From: Sandaracinaceae bacterium
GTDB taxonomy: Bacteria; Myxococcota_A; Polyangia; Polyangiales; Sandaracinaceae
DNA length: 38,155 nt
Direction: 5' to 3'
Assembly (NCBI GenBank): GCA_019694315.1
Contig: JAIBCE010000034.1
Coordinates: 1 to 38,155, forward strand
The position numbers were made by a program, and so were the translations under genes. This document shows, in pieces, positions 16,267 to 23,656 of the stretch. Each line of letters begins with the position of its first letter. The stretch's first letter is position 1. The notes below the pieces were generated by a model. The model saw only the letters and a program-made list of their open reading frames with translations. It was not told where the DNA came from and ran no database searches.

Positions 16267-16845
16267 TCATGGGGCCGGCGGCGCGGGCGCGGCCGCTGCG
16301 ACGTGGGGGTGGAACGTGAACGCGAGCCGTCGATCGGCGCGGCCTCCCGGCGGCTGGATGCGAGGTCCGAGCTCGCCCGCGATCCAGTCTGCGACGCAGA
16401 CCTCGAGGGGGCTCTCGCCGCGCAGCTCGGCGTCGCGACGCGGGGCGCGCGCACGCGGACCGAACGCGAGCGACCAGCGTCCATCCGGGTGCACGAACAT
16501 CGTGACGGCGTAGGTCCGCGGCGCACGCGCCCCCTCGAAGTGCGTGGCGAAGCACTCGTCGACGCGCGGACCGAGGGAGCGCACGTGGCTGCGCGCGTCG
16601 TTCAGCGTCATGGCCGCGCGGGGCGCCGGGGGCCCCGGATCCGGCGGGATCGGCACGATGATCTCTGCGTAGTCCTCGCCGCCACATCGACGCAGATCGG
16701 TGCAGACCGCGCGCGCCTCGGCGTCCGCTGGCGACACCGCGCCCAGCAACAAGGCGAGCAGGGGAGCCACGAGGACTGGGCGGCAGTGGGCGTGCATGAG
16801 AGATCGGACGTGCGAGGACCGCGAACGATTCGCGGGCCGGATCAT
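16267..16845 (-). CDS. Secreted protein of unknown function, paralogue of the downstream gene
   Basis: A 192-aa protein. The ATG at 16845 overlaps the recQ stop (ATGA) and is preceded by GGAG, so translational coupling is likely. A second ATG at 16797 would give a shorter signal peptide (MHAHCRPVLVAPLLALLLGA). The signal peptide ends near AEARA-VC. The mature part has MTLNDARSHVRSLGPRVDEC, MFVHPDGRWSLAFGPRARAP and LRGESPLEVCVADWIAGELG, matching the N-terminal domain of the next gene position by position around WS[LV][AT]FGP and LRG.SP.E.CV. Conserved Cys suggest a disulfide. No known function. Its place inside a helicase transcript is odd for a periplasmic protein and may reflect simple overlap rather than a shared task. 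Confidence 0.6.
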   Translation of the reverse strand: MIRPANRSRSSHVRSLMHAHCRPVLVAPLLALLLGAVSPADAEARAVCTDLRRCGGEDYAEIIVPIPPDPGPPAPRAAMTLNDARSHVRSLGPRVDECFATHFEGARAPRTYAVTMFVHPDGRWSLAFGPRARAPRRDAELRGESPLEVCVADWIAGELGPRIQPPGGRADRRLAFTFHPHVAAAAPAPPAP

Positions 16846-18842
16846 ATCGTCTCCTGCACCGTTTTCAGGAAGCGGTCGCCGTAGGCGGCGATCCGCGCGG
16901 GCCCCATGCCGTGAACGTCCTTGAGGGCCGTGCGGCTCGAGGGACGAAGGCGCGCCATCTCGAGCAACGTGCGGTCGTGACAGACCACGTACGCCGGGAC
17001 GCTCTGCGACTGCGCGATGGTGGCGCGCGTGGCCCGAAGCGCCTCGAAGAGCCGCGTGGCAGGCGCATCGAGCCCCTCCACCAGCTTGGCCTTCGCGGGC
17101 TTGCTCGCGAGCGTCGGCCTCGGCGTGCGGCCCTTGGCCGGCGGCGGCAGCACCCGCACGGGCTCCTCGCCCTTCATCGTGCGAACGCCGAGGCCCGTGA
17201 GGAACGGCATCGGGTACTCGCTCGCGGTGATGTCCACGAGCCCGGCCGTGATGCAGCGCCGCAAGAGGCGCAGGATCCAGTCCGGCTCCTCGCGGGAGAA
17301 GAGGCCGTGCGTGCTGAGCGAGGCCAGGCCGAGCTGCCTCATGCGAGGCGTGGTCTCCCCGTGCAGCATGTCGACGACCGCGCGAAGGCCCGCGCGCCGG
17401 TTCACCCGCGCGACGCCCGAGAGCGCCTTCTTCACGGTCATCGCGTCCTCGTCGGTCACGCGGAGCTCGCCCTCGCCCTCGCTCTCGAGGCGCTCGCACA
17501 CGTCGCAGTGCCCGCATCCGCCGAGGATCTCTTCGGTGTCGTCGAAGTAGCGCAGGATGAAGTCGTGGCGGCAGCTGCCCGCCTCCACGTAGCGGAGCAG
17601 ATCGAGGAACATGCCCCACTGCCGCTGGATCCGTGCGGCGTCCGCGCGCTCTCCGTCGCGATCCATCTCGATGAGGCGCCGCCGCAGCGCGATGTCGGCC
17701 GACGCGGTGAAGAGCACGCCCCACGCAGGCTGCCCGTCGCGTCCCGCGCGACCGACCTCTTGGTAGTACGCCTCGATCGATCCGGGCGGATGGACGTGCA
17801 CGACGGTGCGGATGTCGGGCCGATCGATGCCCATGCCGAACGCGTTGGTCGCCACGACCACGTCGAGCTCCTTGCCCGCGAATTCCGCGCTCACGCGTCC
17901 GCGCTCCTCCGGCGATAGCCCCGCGTGATAGGCCGCGCTCCGATAGCCCGCGCCCGACACGAGCGTCGCGTACTCCTCCGCAGCCTTGCGCGTGGCCGTG
18001 TAGACGATCGCCGCCCCGGGCCCGCTCACGCTCGGCGTCTTGCTCGGCACCGCAGGCCGAAGCGCCGTGCGAAGCGATCCGAGCACGGCCTTCTTGCGCG
18101 TCGACGCACCGTCGATCTCGAACGACGAGAGGTGGAGGTTCGGCCGCGCGAAGCCCCGCAGCACCACGGCCGCGTCCTTGTCGCGCAGGCCGAGGCGCTC
18201 GAGGATCTCGTCGCGCACCGCGGGCGTCGCGGTCGCGGTGCACGCCAGCACCCGCGGCGGTCGCAGTGCCTCGAGCACACGGCCGAGCGCGAGATAGTCG
18301 GGACGGAAGTCGTGCCCCCACTGCGAGATGCAGTGCGCCTCGTCCACCGCCACCAGCGGAGGCCGGAGCGCCGCCAGGCGCGCGAGCAGCGCGTCGTTCG
18401 CGAGCCGCTCGGGCGCGACGTAGACGAGGCGATAGCGCCCCTCCGCGAGGCCTCGCTCACGGCGTCGGCGCTCGTCGAGCTCGAGCGTGGAGGCCAGGAA
18501 CGTGGCGGGAATTCCTCGGGCCTCGAGGCTCCGCACCTGATCGTCCATGAGCGCGATCAGCGGCGAGACGACGATCGTGGTGCCCGAGAGCTCCGTCGCG
18601 GGGAACTGGTACGTGAGCGACTTGCCGCCGCCCGTCGGCGCGACCACGAGCGCATGGAACGGCGCTCCGAGCAGGGCCCGCACGGCGTCGCGCTGCCAGG
18701 GCCGGAACGACGGCAGCCCGAAGCGCGCGGCGAGGCGAGCGTCGAGAGCGTCGTCGGTGAGGAGCGCGTCGGACACGGGGCGCGGAACATAGCTGGACCG
18801 CGGCTCTTCGGAAGGCGTGGGCGGCGAGAGGTCGTCGGACAT
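16842..18842 (-). CDS. recQ: ATP-dependent DNA helicase RecQ
   Basis: A 666-aa superfamily 2 helicase. The ATG at 18842 has GAGG 7 nt upstream. Walker A is APTGGGKSLT (68-77), motif Ia SPLIALMDDQV (93-103), the DEAH box is 167-170 within VAVDEAHCISQWGHDFRPDY, motif III is CTATATP (201-207) and motif VI QEVGRAGRDG (361-370) carries the arginine finger. The RecQ zinc-binding site is visible as Cys424 and Cys443/446/449. A winged-helix region follows, then a C-terminal HRDC-like domain (RTLLEMARLRPSSRTALKDV). RecQ unwinds 3'-5' DNA structures in recombination and repair. Domain order and length match typical bacterial RecQ. It shares a 99-nt divergent promoter region with a Rossmann-fold protein gene and is followed by two overlapping or closely spaced genes for secreted proteins. 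Confidence 0.95.
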   Translation of the reverse strand: MSDDLSPPTPSEEPRSSYVPRPVSDALLTDDALDARLAARFGLPSFRPWQRDAVRALLGAPFHALVVAPTGGGKSLTYQFPATELSGTTIVVSPLIALMDDQVRSLEARGIPATFLASTLELDERRRRERGLAEGRYRLVYVAPERLANDALLARLAALRPPLVAVDEAHCISQWGHDFRPDYLALGRVLEALRPPRVLACTATATPAVRDEILERLGLRDKDAAVVLRGFARPNLHLSSFEIDGASTRKKAVLGSLRTALRPAVPSKTPSVSGPGAAIVYTATRKAAEEYATLVSGAGYRSAAYHAGLSPEERGRVSAEFAGKELDVVVATNAFGMGIDRPDIRTVVHVHPPGSIEAYYQEVGRAGRDGQPAWGVLFTASADIALRRRLIEMDRDGERADAARIQRQWGMFLDLLRYVEAGSCRHDFILRYFDDTEEILGGCGHCDVCERLESEGEGELRVTDEDAMTVKKALSGVARVNRRAGLRAVVDMLHGETTPRMRQLGLASLSTHGLFSREEPDWILRLLRRCITAGLVDITASEYPMPFLTGLGVRTMKGEEPVRVLPPPAKGRTPRPTLASKPAKAKLVEGLDAPATRLFEALRATRATIAQSQSVPAYVVCHDRTLLEMARLRPSSRTALKDVHGMGPARIAAYGDRFLKTVQETI

Positions 18843-18864
18843 CCTCTTGCCTCGGTGCATCGAG

Positions 18865-18890
18865 CGTGACGTTGCGTGCTTGCCGTCACG
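18865..18890. promoter_or_regulatory. Inverted repeat between divergent recQ and Rossmann-protein genes
   Basis: CGTGACG (18865-18871) and CGTCACG (18884-18890) are perfect complements, with centres 19 bp apart (almost two helical turns). They lie in the 99-nt region between two divergent starts. This spacing suits a dimeric repressor or activator. It does not look like a LexA box. The regulator is unknown. Confidence 0.35.
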
Positions 18891-18941
18891 GAGCCGGCGC
18901 GCGGGACGTTTCGGACGTCGCCCGGTGCCTACGTCACCAGC

Positions 18942-19676
18942 ATGGAGATCGCCCTGCTCGGGGGCACCGGCCCCACCGGACGACTGGTCATCGCGGCTGC
19001 GCTCCGCGACGGCCATCGCGTGCGCGCGCTCGTGCGCCCGCCGCGGCCCGGCAGCGTGGCGCGCGCGCTCCCCCTCCGTGAGGGGCTCGAGCAGCGGACC
19101 GGCGACGCGACCGATCCTGCGGCCGTGTCGGCGCTGGTCGAGGGCTGCGACGCGGCGATCTGTCTCGTGGGCCCCGTGAAGGAGTCGGCCCCCGACGTGT
19201 GTCGCCTCGCCGCGAGTGCCTTGATCGCCGGCGCGCGCGCGACCGGGCTCGGGCGCATCGTCCTCGTGACCGGCGCCATGGTCGGCCACCCCGCGAGCCA
19301 TGCCCATGGGCTGTACCGCGTGGTGCCTGCGCTCCTCGGCGCCGTGAGAGAAGATCGACGCGAGTCCGAGCGCGTCGTGCGCGAGGGCATGCGCGAGCTC
19401 GGCCGCCCCTACGTGATCGTGCGACCTCCGCGCCTCGACGACGGTCCCACCGCCGGCTGGGTCACGATCGGACCGACGATCGAGATCGGCACGATGGACA
19501 ACATCCCGCGCGTGGATCTCGCGGAGGTGCTGCTCGAGGCGTGCACGACCGGACGCTGGGATGGTGAGGAGATCGGCGCCCGCACCGCACGTCAGCGGGA
19601 GCGCGGCGCGGAGGCACACCGGCTCCCGTTCGCGCGACAGCGCACCGACACCGCGCGCCTGCCGAAGCGTCCGTGA
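18942..19676 (+). CDS. NAD(P)-binding Rossmann protein (atypical SDR, NmrA/flavin-reductase-like)
   Basis: A 244-aa protein. The ATG at 18942 was chosen because the Rossmann strand starts immediately (MEIALLGGTGPTGRLVI), with the atypical-SDR glycine motif GGTGPTG. The frame is open to 18876, but those codons look non-coding. Other features are a basic residue after beta2 (RALVRPPRPG), suggesting NADPH, an acidic GDATDPAAV, and IVLVTGAMVGHP near the position of beta5. The classical YxxxK is not evident, as in SDR_a5/NmrA-like and biliverdin-reductase-B-like proteins. It may be a redox sensor or small-molecule reductase. It diverges from recQ and is followed 79 nt later by another Rossmann protein. 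Confidence 0.8.
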   Translation: MEIALLGGTGPTGRLVIAAALRDGHRVRALVRPPRPGSVARALPLREGLEQRTGDATDPAAVSALVEGCDAAICLVGPVKESAPDVCRLAASALIAGARATGLGRIVLVTGAMVGHPASHAHGLYRVVPALLGAVREDRRESERVVREGMRELGRPYVIVRPPRLDDGPTAGWVTIGPTIEIGTMDNIPRVDLAEVLLEACTTGRWDGEEIGARTARQRERGAEAHRLPFARQRTDTARLPKRP

Positions 19677-19755
19677 GCCGCGCGCCGAGCGCGCGACTGG
19701 GCTTCTCGAACACGACCGCAGGCACCAAGCTCGTGTTCATGTCTGGAGCGCGACG

Positions 19756-20640
19756 ATGATCGGAGTGACCGGTGCCACGGGCCTCGTCGGACGCGCGCTC
19801 GTGCGCTCGCTCCAGAAGGACGGAATCGAGGTCGCGTCGTTCTCGCGCGATCCCTCCAAGCTCCCGGCGAGCGAGCACGGACGACGATGGCCGCCTCGCG
19901 CCGACGACGTCGCGCTCGACGCCGTGGTGCATCTGCTCGGCGAGCCCGTCGCGGGGCGATGGTCGGACGCGAAGAAGAAGGCGATCGTCTCGAGCCGCAT
20001 CGATGGCACACGCCTGCTCGTGGACGCGATCCGCGCGCTGCCCCCTGCAGAGCGTCCGAGGGTGCTCGTGTCGGCGAGCGCGATCGGGGTCTACGGCGAC
20101 CGCGGCGACGAAGAGCTCCGCGAGGACGCGAGCGTGGCGCACGACTTCCTCGCCGATGTCTGCGCGGGATGGGAGCGCGAGGCGTTGGCCGCCGAGTCGC
20201 TCGGCGTGCGCGTGGTCTGCGTTCGCATCGGCCTCGTGATGAGCCACGAGGGTGGCGCGCTCAAAGCCATGCTCTTGCCGTTCCGCATGGGCCTCGGGGG
20301 ATCGATGGGGCCGGGCACGCAGTGGTGGCCGTGGATCCACCTCGACGATCTGGTCGGGCTCGTCCGCTTCGCGATCGATCACGACACCCTGCGCGGGCCC
20401 GTGAACGCGACCGCCCCCACGCCCGTTCGGCAGAGAGAATTCGCTGCCACGCTCGCCCGTGTCCTGGGACGTCCTGCGTTCATACCCGCGCCGAGCTTCG
20501 CGCTCCGCACGGCCCTGAGCGGCTTTGCGGAGGAGCTCTTGGCGAGCCGACGCGTCGTCCCATTCGCGGCCCAGAGTGCCGGTTTTTCCTTTCGTTTTCG
20601 GGAGCTCGAGCCGGCGCTTCGTGACGCAGCGGTGCGCTGA
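19756..20640 (+). CDS. TIGR01777-family sugar-epimerase-like protein (YfcH-like)
   Basis: A 294-aa extended-SDR-like protein. GGAG at 19744-19747 lies 8 nt before the ATG at 19756. It starts with the Rossmann motif GVTGATGLVGRALV, then AVVHLLGEPVAGRWSDAKKK, SASAIGVYGDRGDEEL, RIGLVMSHEGGALKAMLLPF and WWPWIHLDDLVGLV. These five blocks are the hallmark of the YfcH/TIGR01777 family (homologous to plant cell-division protein SulA and human SDR39U1). Length is close to the family norm of about 300. The substrate is not established for the family. The C-terminal part (GFAEELLASRRVVPFAAQSA followed by a GFSFRF-like end) also matches. It is probably co-transcribed with the previous gene. Confidence 0.9.
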   Translation: MIGVTGATGLVGRALVRSLQKDGIEVASFSRDPSKLPASEHGRRWPPRADDVALDAVVHLLGEPVAGRWSDAKKKAIVSSRIDGTRLLVDAIRALPPAERPRVLVSASAIGVYGDRGDEELREDASVAHDFLADVCAGWEREALAAESLGVRVVCVRIGLVMSHEGGALKAMLLPFRMGLGGSMGPGTQWWPWIHLDDLVGLVRFAIDHDTLRGPVNATAPTPVRQREFAATLARVLGRPAFIPAPSFALRTALSGFAEELLASRRVVPFAAQSAGFSFRFRELEPALRDAAVR

Positions 20641-20690
20641 GCCGCGTCCGTGCGGGATCTCGCGGGATCGTTCTTGCGCGATCGAGAAGA

Positions 20691-20730
20691 GAGAGTCATT
20701 CTCGGCTTCTCGCGATTGAGAACCATTCCC
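20691..20730 (+). promoter_or_regulatory. Two Fur-box-like sites upstream of the iron-uptake-type operon
   Basis: GAGAGTCATTCTC (20691-20703) reads GAGAATGACTCTC on the other strand, differing by one base from the palindrome GAGAATGATTCTC found in many Fur boxes. A second, weaker site, TTGAGAACCATTCCC (20716-20730), lies 25 bp downstream. Both sit in the 107-nt region before a delta-60/imelysin/TonB-receptor operon, where repression by Fur with Fe(II) would make sense. The region is visibly more AT-rich than its surroundings. No direct evidence of binding. Confidence 0.5.
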
Positions 20731-20747
20731 GACTCGAGGCCCTCCGC

Positions 20748-22289
20748 ATGACCTGCTACCGACGTCTCGCCTTCCTGTCCTCACTCGGTGCCATCGCCCT
20801 CGCTGGCTGTCCTGGCACTCCGAGCGCCGACGATGCTGGCCACGGCACCGACGCGGCGACGCCGAGCCACGACGACGCCGGCACCGATGCGTTCATGCCG
20901 ATCACGAGCGACGCGGGCACCGACGCGTTCGTCGCGAACGACGCGTTCGTCGCCCCGGACGCGTTCCTCGAGGGCGACGCGGGCCCCGCGCCGCTGCCTC
21001 CCATCACCGACCCCACGCCGCACCTCGTGCCTGCCTCGGCCGCCGGACACGATCGACTCTTCGACGTGGTCTTCGCGCCCGACTCGAGCTTCTACGTGGT
21101 CGGTGTGCGCGCCGCGGGCACCGACGCAGCGACGAACGACTTCGAGACAATCGTCGGCCACTTCGACGCCGCGGGCGACCTCGACACCTCGTTCGGCACC
21201 GATGGCTGGTTCGTCGCCAACCTCGCGATCGGTCTCGGTGGAGAGGTGGCGCGAGGCATCGGCCTCCAGAGCGACGGACGCATCGTCGTCGCCGCCACCA
21301 TCGAGCACTCCGCGCTCGGCGCCGACCCGCGCGATCGCGACGTGGCCGTCATCCGCCTCGACACCGACGGCACGCTCGACACGACGTTCGGCACCGAGGG
21401 CGCCGTTCTGCTCGATCTCTCCGATGGCGAGGCCGCGCCGCCCCCGGCCACGACGTATGCGGCCGACGGCGCCTGGAACCTCGTGATCGACGACATGGAT
21501 CGCATCGTCATCGCGGTGCAGGTGAAGCGAGCGGGCAACACCGACACGGACTTCGGCATGGTGCGCCTGCGTCCGGGCGGTGCCCTCGACACGACGTTCG
21601 CCGCCGCGGGCCTCTACCAGCGCGACGTCGGCAACGTGAGCGCGAGCGTGCGCGCCGTGGTGCGATTGCCCGACGGTCGCCTCGTCGGCTCGGGCTACTA
21701 CACCGACGCGAGCTCCATCGTGCGGCCCGTGCTCTACGAGCTCGACGCGACCGGCACGGCGGTGAGCACCTTCGGCACCGAAGGCCTCTACACCGAGACC
21801 GTCCTCATGACGCAGACGGAGATCTACGGCTTCGTCCATCAGGACGGCTCCCTCGTGACGATCGGCTACGGCCATGACGGCGCGCTCGACGACAACGACT
21901 TCGTGTCGATCCGCGTCGGCGCCGACGACGGCGTCCGCGACCTCAGCTACGGCGCGGGCGGCGTCTTCGTGCTGTCGGGCTACGACTACGGGGACAACGC
22001 ACGCGACATCGCGCTCCTGCCCGATGGACGCACCGTGTCGGTCGGCGCCCTGCGCCCCAGCGCGATGGAGTCGAATGCGGCCATCGTCGTGCTCACCCAC
22101 GATGGCGCCGCCGACACGACCTACGGCACCGCTGGCGTGATGGTCGCCGACCTGGCAGGCGGCACGGTCGACCACTTCTGGGGCGTGGCCGTCGACCCGC
22201 GCGGCGAGCGCATGGTGGCAGTCGGCGTGGGCGGCACGAACCCCACGACGGATGACGACGCGCTGATCTATCTTGCGCCGGTCCCCTGA
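20748..22289 (+). CDS. Delta-60 repeat lipoprotein
   Basis: A 513-aa protein. The signal peptide ends in a lipobox (LAGC, Cys at residue 21). A linker of about 60 residues is built from DAGTDAF-like units. The body contains about six repeats of the delta-60 type: GDLDTSFGTDGW, GTLDTTFGTEGA, GALDTTFAAAGL, TAVSTFGTEGL, RDLSYGAGGV and GAADTTYGTAGV. They are spaced roughly 60 residues apart and are predicted to make a beta-propeller on the cell surface or in the periplasm. The repeat is common in delta-proteobacterial lipoproteins and has no known enzymatic role. It is the first gene after the Fur-like sites. Its TGA shares one base with the ATG of the imelysin-like gene (TGATG), so the two are translationally coupled. 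Involvement in iron binding is inference from context. Confidence 0.85.
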   Translation: MTCYRRLAFLSSLGAIALAGCPGTPSADDAGHGTDAATPSHDDAGTDAFMPITSDAGTDAFVANDAFVAPDAFLEGDAGPAPLPPITDPTPHLVPASAAGHDRLFDVVFAPDSSFYVVGVRAAGTDAATNDFETIVGHFDAAGDLDTSFGTDGWFVANLAIGLGGEVARGIGLQSDGRIVVAATIEHSALGADPRDRDVAVIRLDTDGTLDTTFGTEGAVLLDLSDGEAAPPPATTYAADGAWNLVIDDMDRIVIAVQVKRAGNTDTDFGMVRLRPGGALDTTFAAAGLYQRDVGNVSASVRAVVRLPDGRLVGSGYYTDASSIVRPVLYELDATGTAVSTFGTEGLYTETVLMTQTEIYGFVHQDGSLVTIGYGHDGALDDNDFVSIRVGADDGVRDLSYGAGGVFVLSGYDYGDNARDIALLPDGRTVSVGALRPSAMESNAAIVVLTHDGAADTTYGTAGVMVADLAGGTVDHFWGVAVDPRGERMVAVGVGGTNPTTDDDALIYLAPVP

Positions 22290-23638
22290 TGCGCCTGCGC
22301 CGCAACACCTCGCTCGACTCGATCGCCCCGCTCGTGCTCGGTTTCGCGTGCGCGACCTCGAGCTGCGTCCACGTCGACATCAGCTATCGCGACGTCGGTG
22401 GTCCCGACGCCTACGCCCGGGACGCAGCGCGCCCCGATGCCTGGCGCCCGGATGCCGATCTCGACGCTCCCGATCCCTCCACGCCCGACAGCGCCGACCT
22501 CGACGCCTTCTCGACCGACGCCCCGCTGCCCATGGGCGACGACGGAACGCGCGCCGTGCTCTCGTCGATCGGCGAGCGCGTGATCCTCGCCGCGCTCTCG
22601 GACTTCGAGGTCGCGGCCGAGGCGCTCGTCACGGCGACCGCTCGCGCCTCGAGCACGGGCTCCGCGGAGGATCGCGAGGCCGCGCGCGCAGCGTGGCGAG
22701 CCGCGATGGCCTCCTGGCAGCACATCGAGATGCTGCAGGCCGGCCCTGCGGGACTGGCGATCTACACGCTCGGTGGCCGCGGCCTCCGAGACGAGATCCA
22801 TCCCTGGCCGCTCGTGAGCTACTGCAGCATCGACCAGAACACCGTCGAGGCGACGTACGCCGACGTCACTGCGCTCGGCGCCACGGCCGTGAGCGCCCGC
22901 GGCCTGAGCGCGATCGAGTACACGCTCTTCGAGGAGTCCGGTGAGAACCGCTGCGGCGCGACGTCGGTGATCAACACCAGTGGCTCGTGGGCCGCGCTCG
23001 GCGCCGACGAGGTGGGACGCCGTCGGCTCAGCTATGCGCACAACGCCGCCGTGATCGTCCGCGATCACGCGCACGAGCTCCGCGTCGCCTGGGATCCCAC
23101 GGGCGAGGACTTCCTCGGAACGCTGCGCACCGCCGGCGCAGGCAGCACGCTCTACACGAGCGCTCAGAGCGGCCTCAATGCCCTCTCGGACGCCCTCTTC
23201 TTTCTGTACAAGGAGGTCACCGACAACAAGCTCGGCACCCCCGCAGGGCTCTACGTGGACTGCCCCACGGCGAGCTGCCCCGATCACGTCGAGTCGCCGT
23301 TCGCACACACGTCGCTCGACAACGTACGCCGCAACCTCGAGGCCTTCCGCGACGCGTATCTCGGGGCGAGCCCACCCGCCGAGGGCGCGGGCTTCGACGA
23401 CCTCCTCCGGGCCCGCGGCGCGGCCGATCTCGACCTGCGTGTGCGCGCAGCCCTGGACGTGGCGTTCGCCGCGTTCGAGCCGATCGAGGGTCCCCTCGAG
23501 ATCGCCGTCGACACCGACCACGCCGACGTGGTCGCCCTCCACGACGCGATCCGCGCCCTGGCGGATCTCTTCAAGATGGAAGTCCTCACCGTCCTCGACC
23601 TCACGCTGCCCAATCGCGTCGAGGGAGACAACGACTGA
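22289..23638 (+). CDS. Imelysin-like (peptidase M75/IrpA-type) lipoprotein
   Basis: A 449-aa protein. The N-terminus is a signal peptide with candidate lipidation Cys at 21 or 26, then a DA/PDA-rich linker to about residue 85. The remaining part is helical and matches imelysin proteins: AARAAWRAAMASWQHIEML (W143, E146), AGPAG, RGLSAIEYTLFEE (GLSAIE at 205-210), an ALSDALFFLYKEVTDNKLGT-like helix and a second helical repeat. In the IrpA/EfeO branch the second motif is GxHxxE; here the His is Ser205+2 (G-L-S-A-I-E), as seen in some other imelysins. A canonical metal site is therefore doubtful. The family is linked to iron uptake. Context (Fur-like sites, TonB receptor 18 nt downstream) fits that role. 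Confidence 0.82.
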   Translation: MRLRRNTSLDSIAPLVLGFACATSSCVHVDISYRDVGGPDAYARDAARPDAWRPDADLDAPDPSTPDSADLDAFSTDAPLPMGDDGTRAVLSSIGERVILAALSDFEVAAEALVTATARASSTGSAEDREAARAAWRAAMASWQHIEMLQAGPAGLAIYTLGGRGLRDEIHPWPLVSYCSIDQNTVEATYADVTALGATAVSARGLSAIEYTLFEESGENRCGATSVINTSGSWAALGADEVGRRRLSYAHNAAVIVRDHAHELRVAWDPTGEDFLGTLRTAGAGSTLYTSAQSGLNALSDALFFLYKEVTDNKLGTPAGLYVDCPTASCPDHVESPFAHTSLDNVRRNLEAFRDAYLGASPPAEGAGFDDLLRARGAADLDLRVRAALDVAFAAFEPIEGPLEIAVDTDHADVVALHDAIRALADLFKMEVLTVLDLTLPNRVEGDND

Positions 23639-23656
23639 CCCGCCCACGCGGCCCTC

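Noticed and set aside
18843..18860. Alternative recQ start six codons upstream
   Set aside because: No ribosome-binding site precedes it, whereas GAGG is well spaced before the ATG at 18842.
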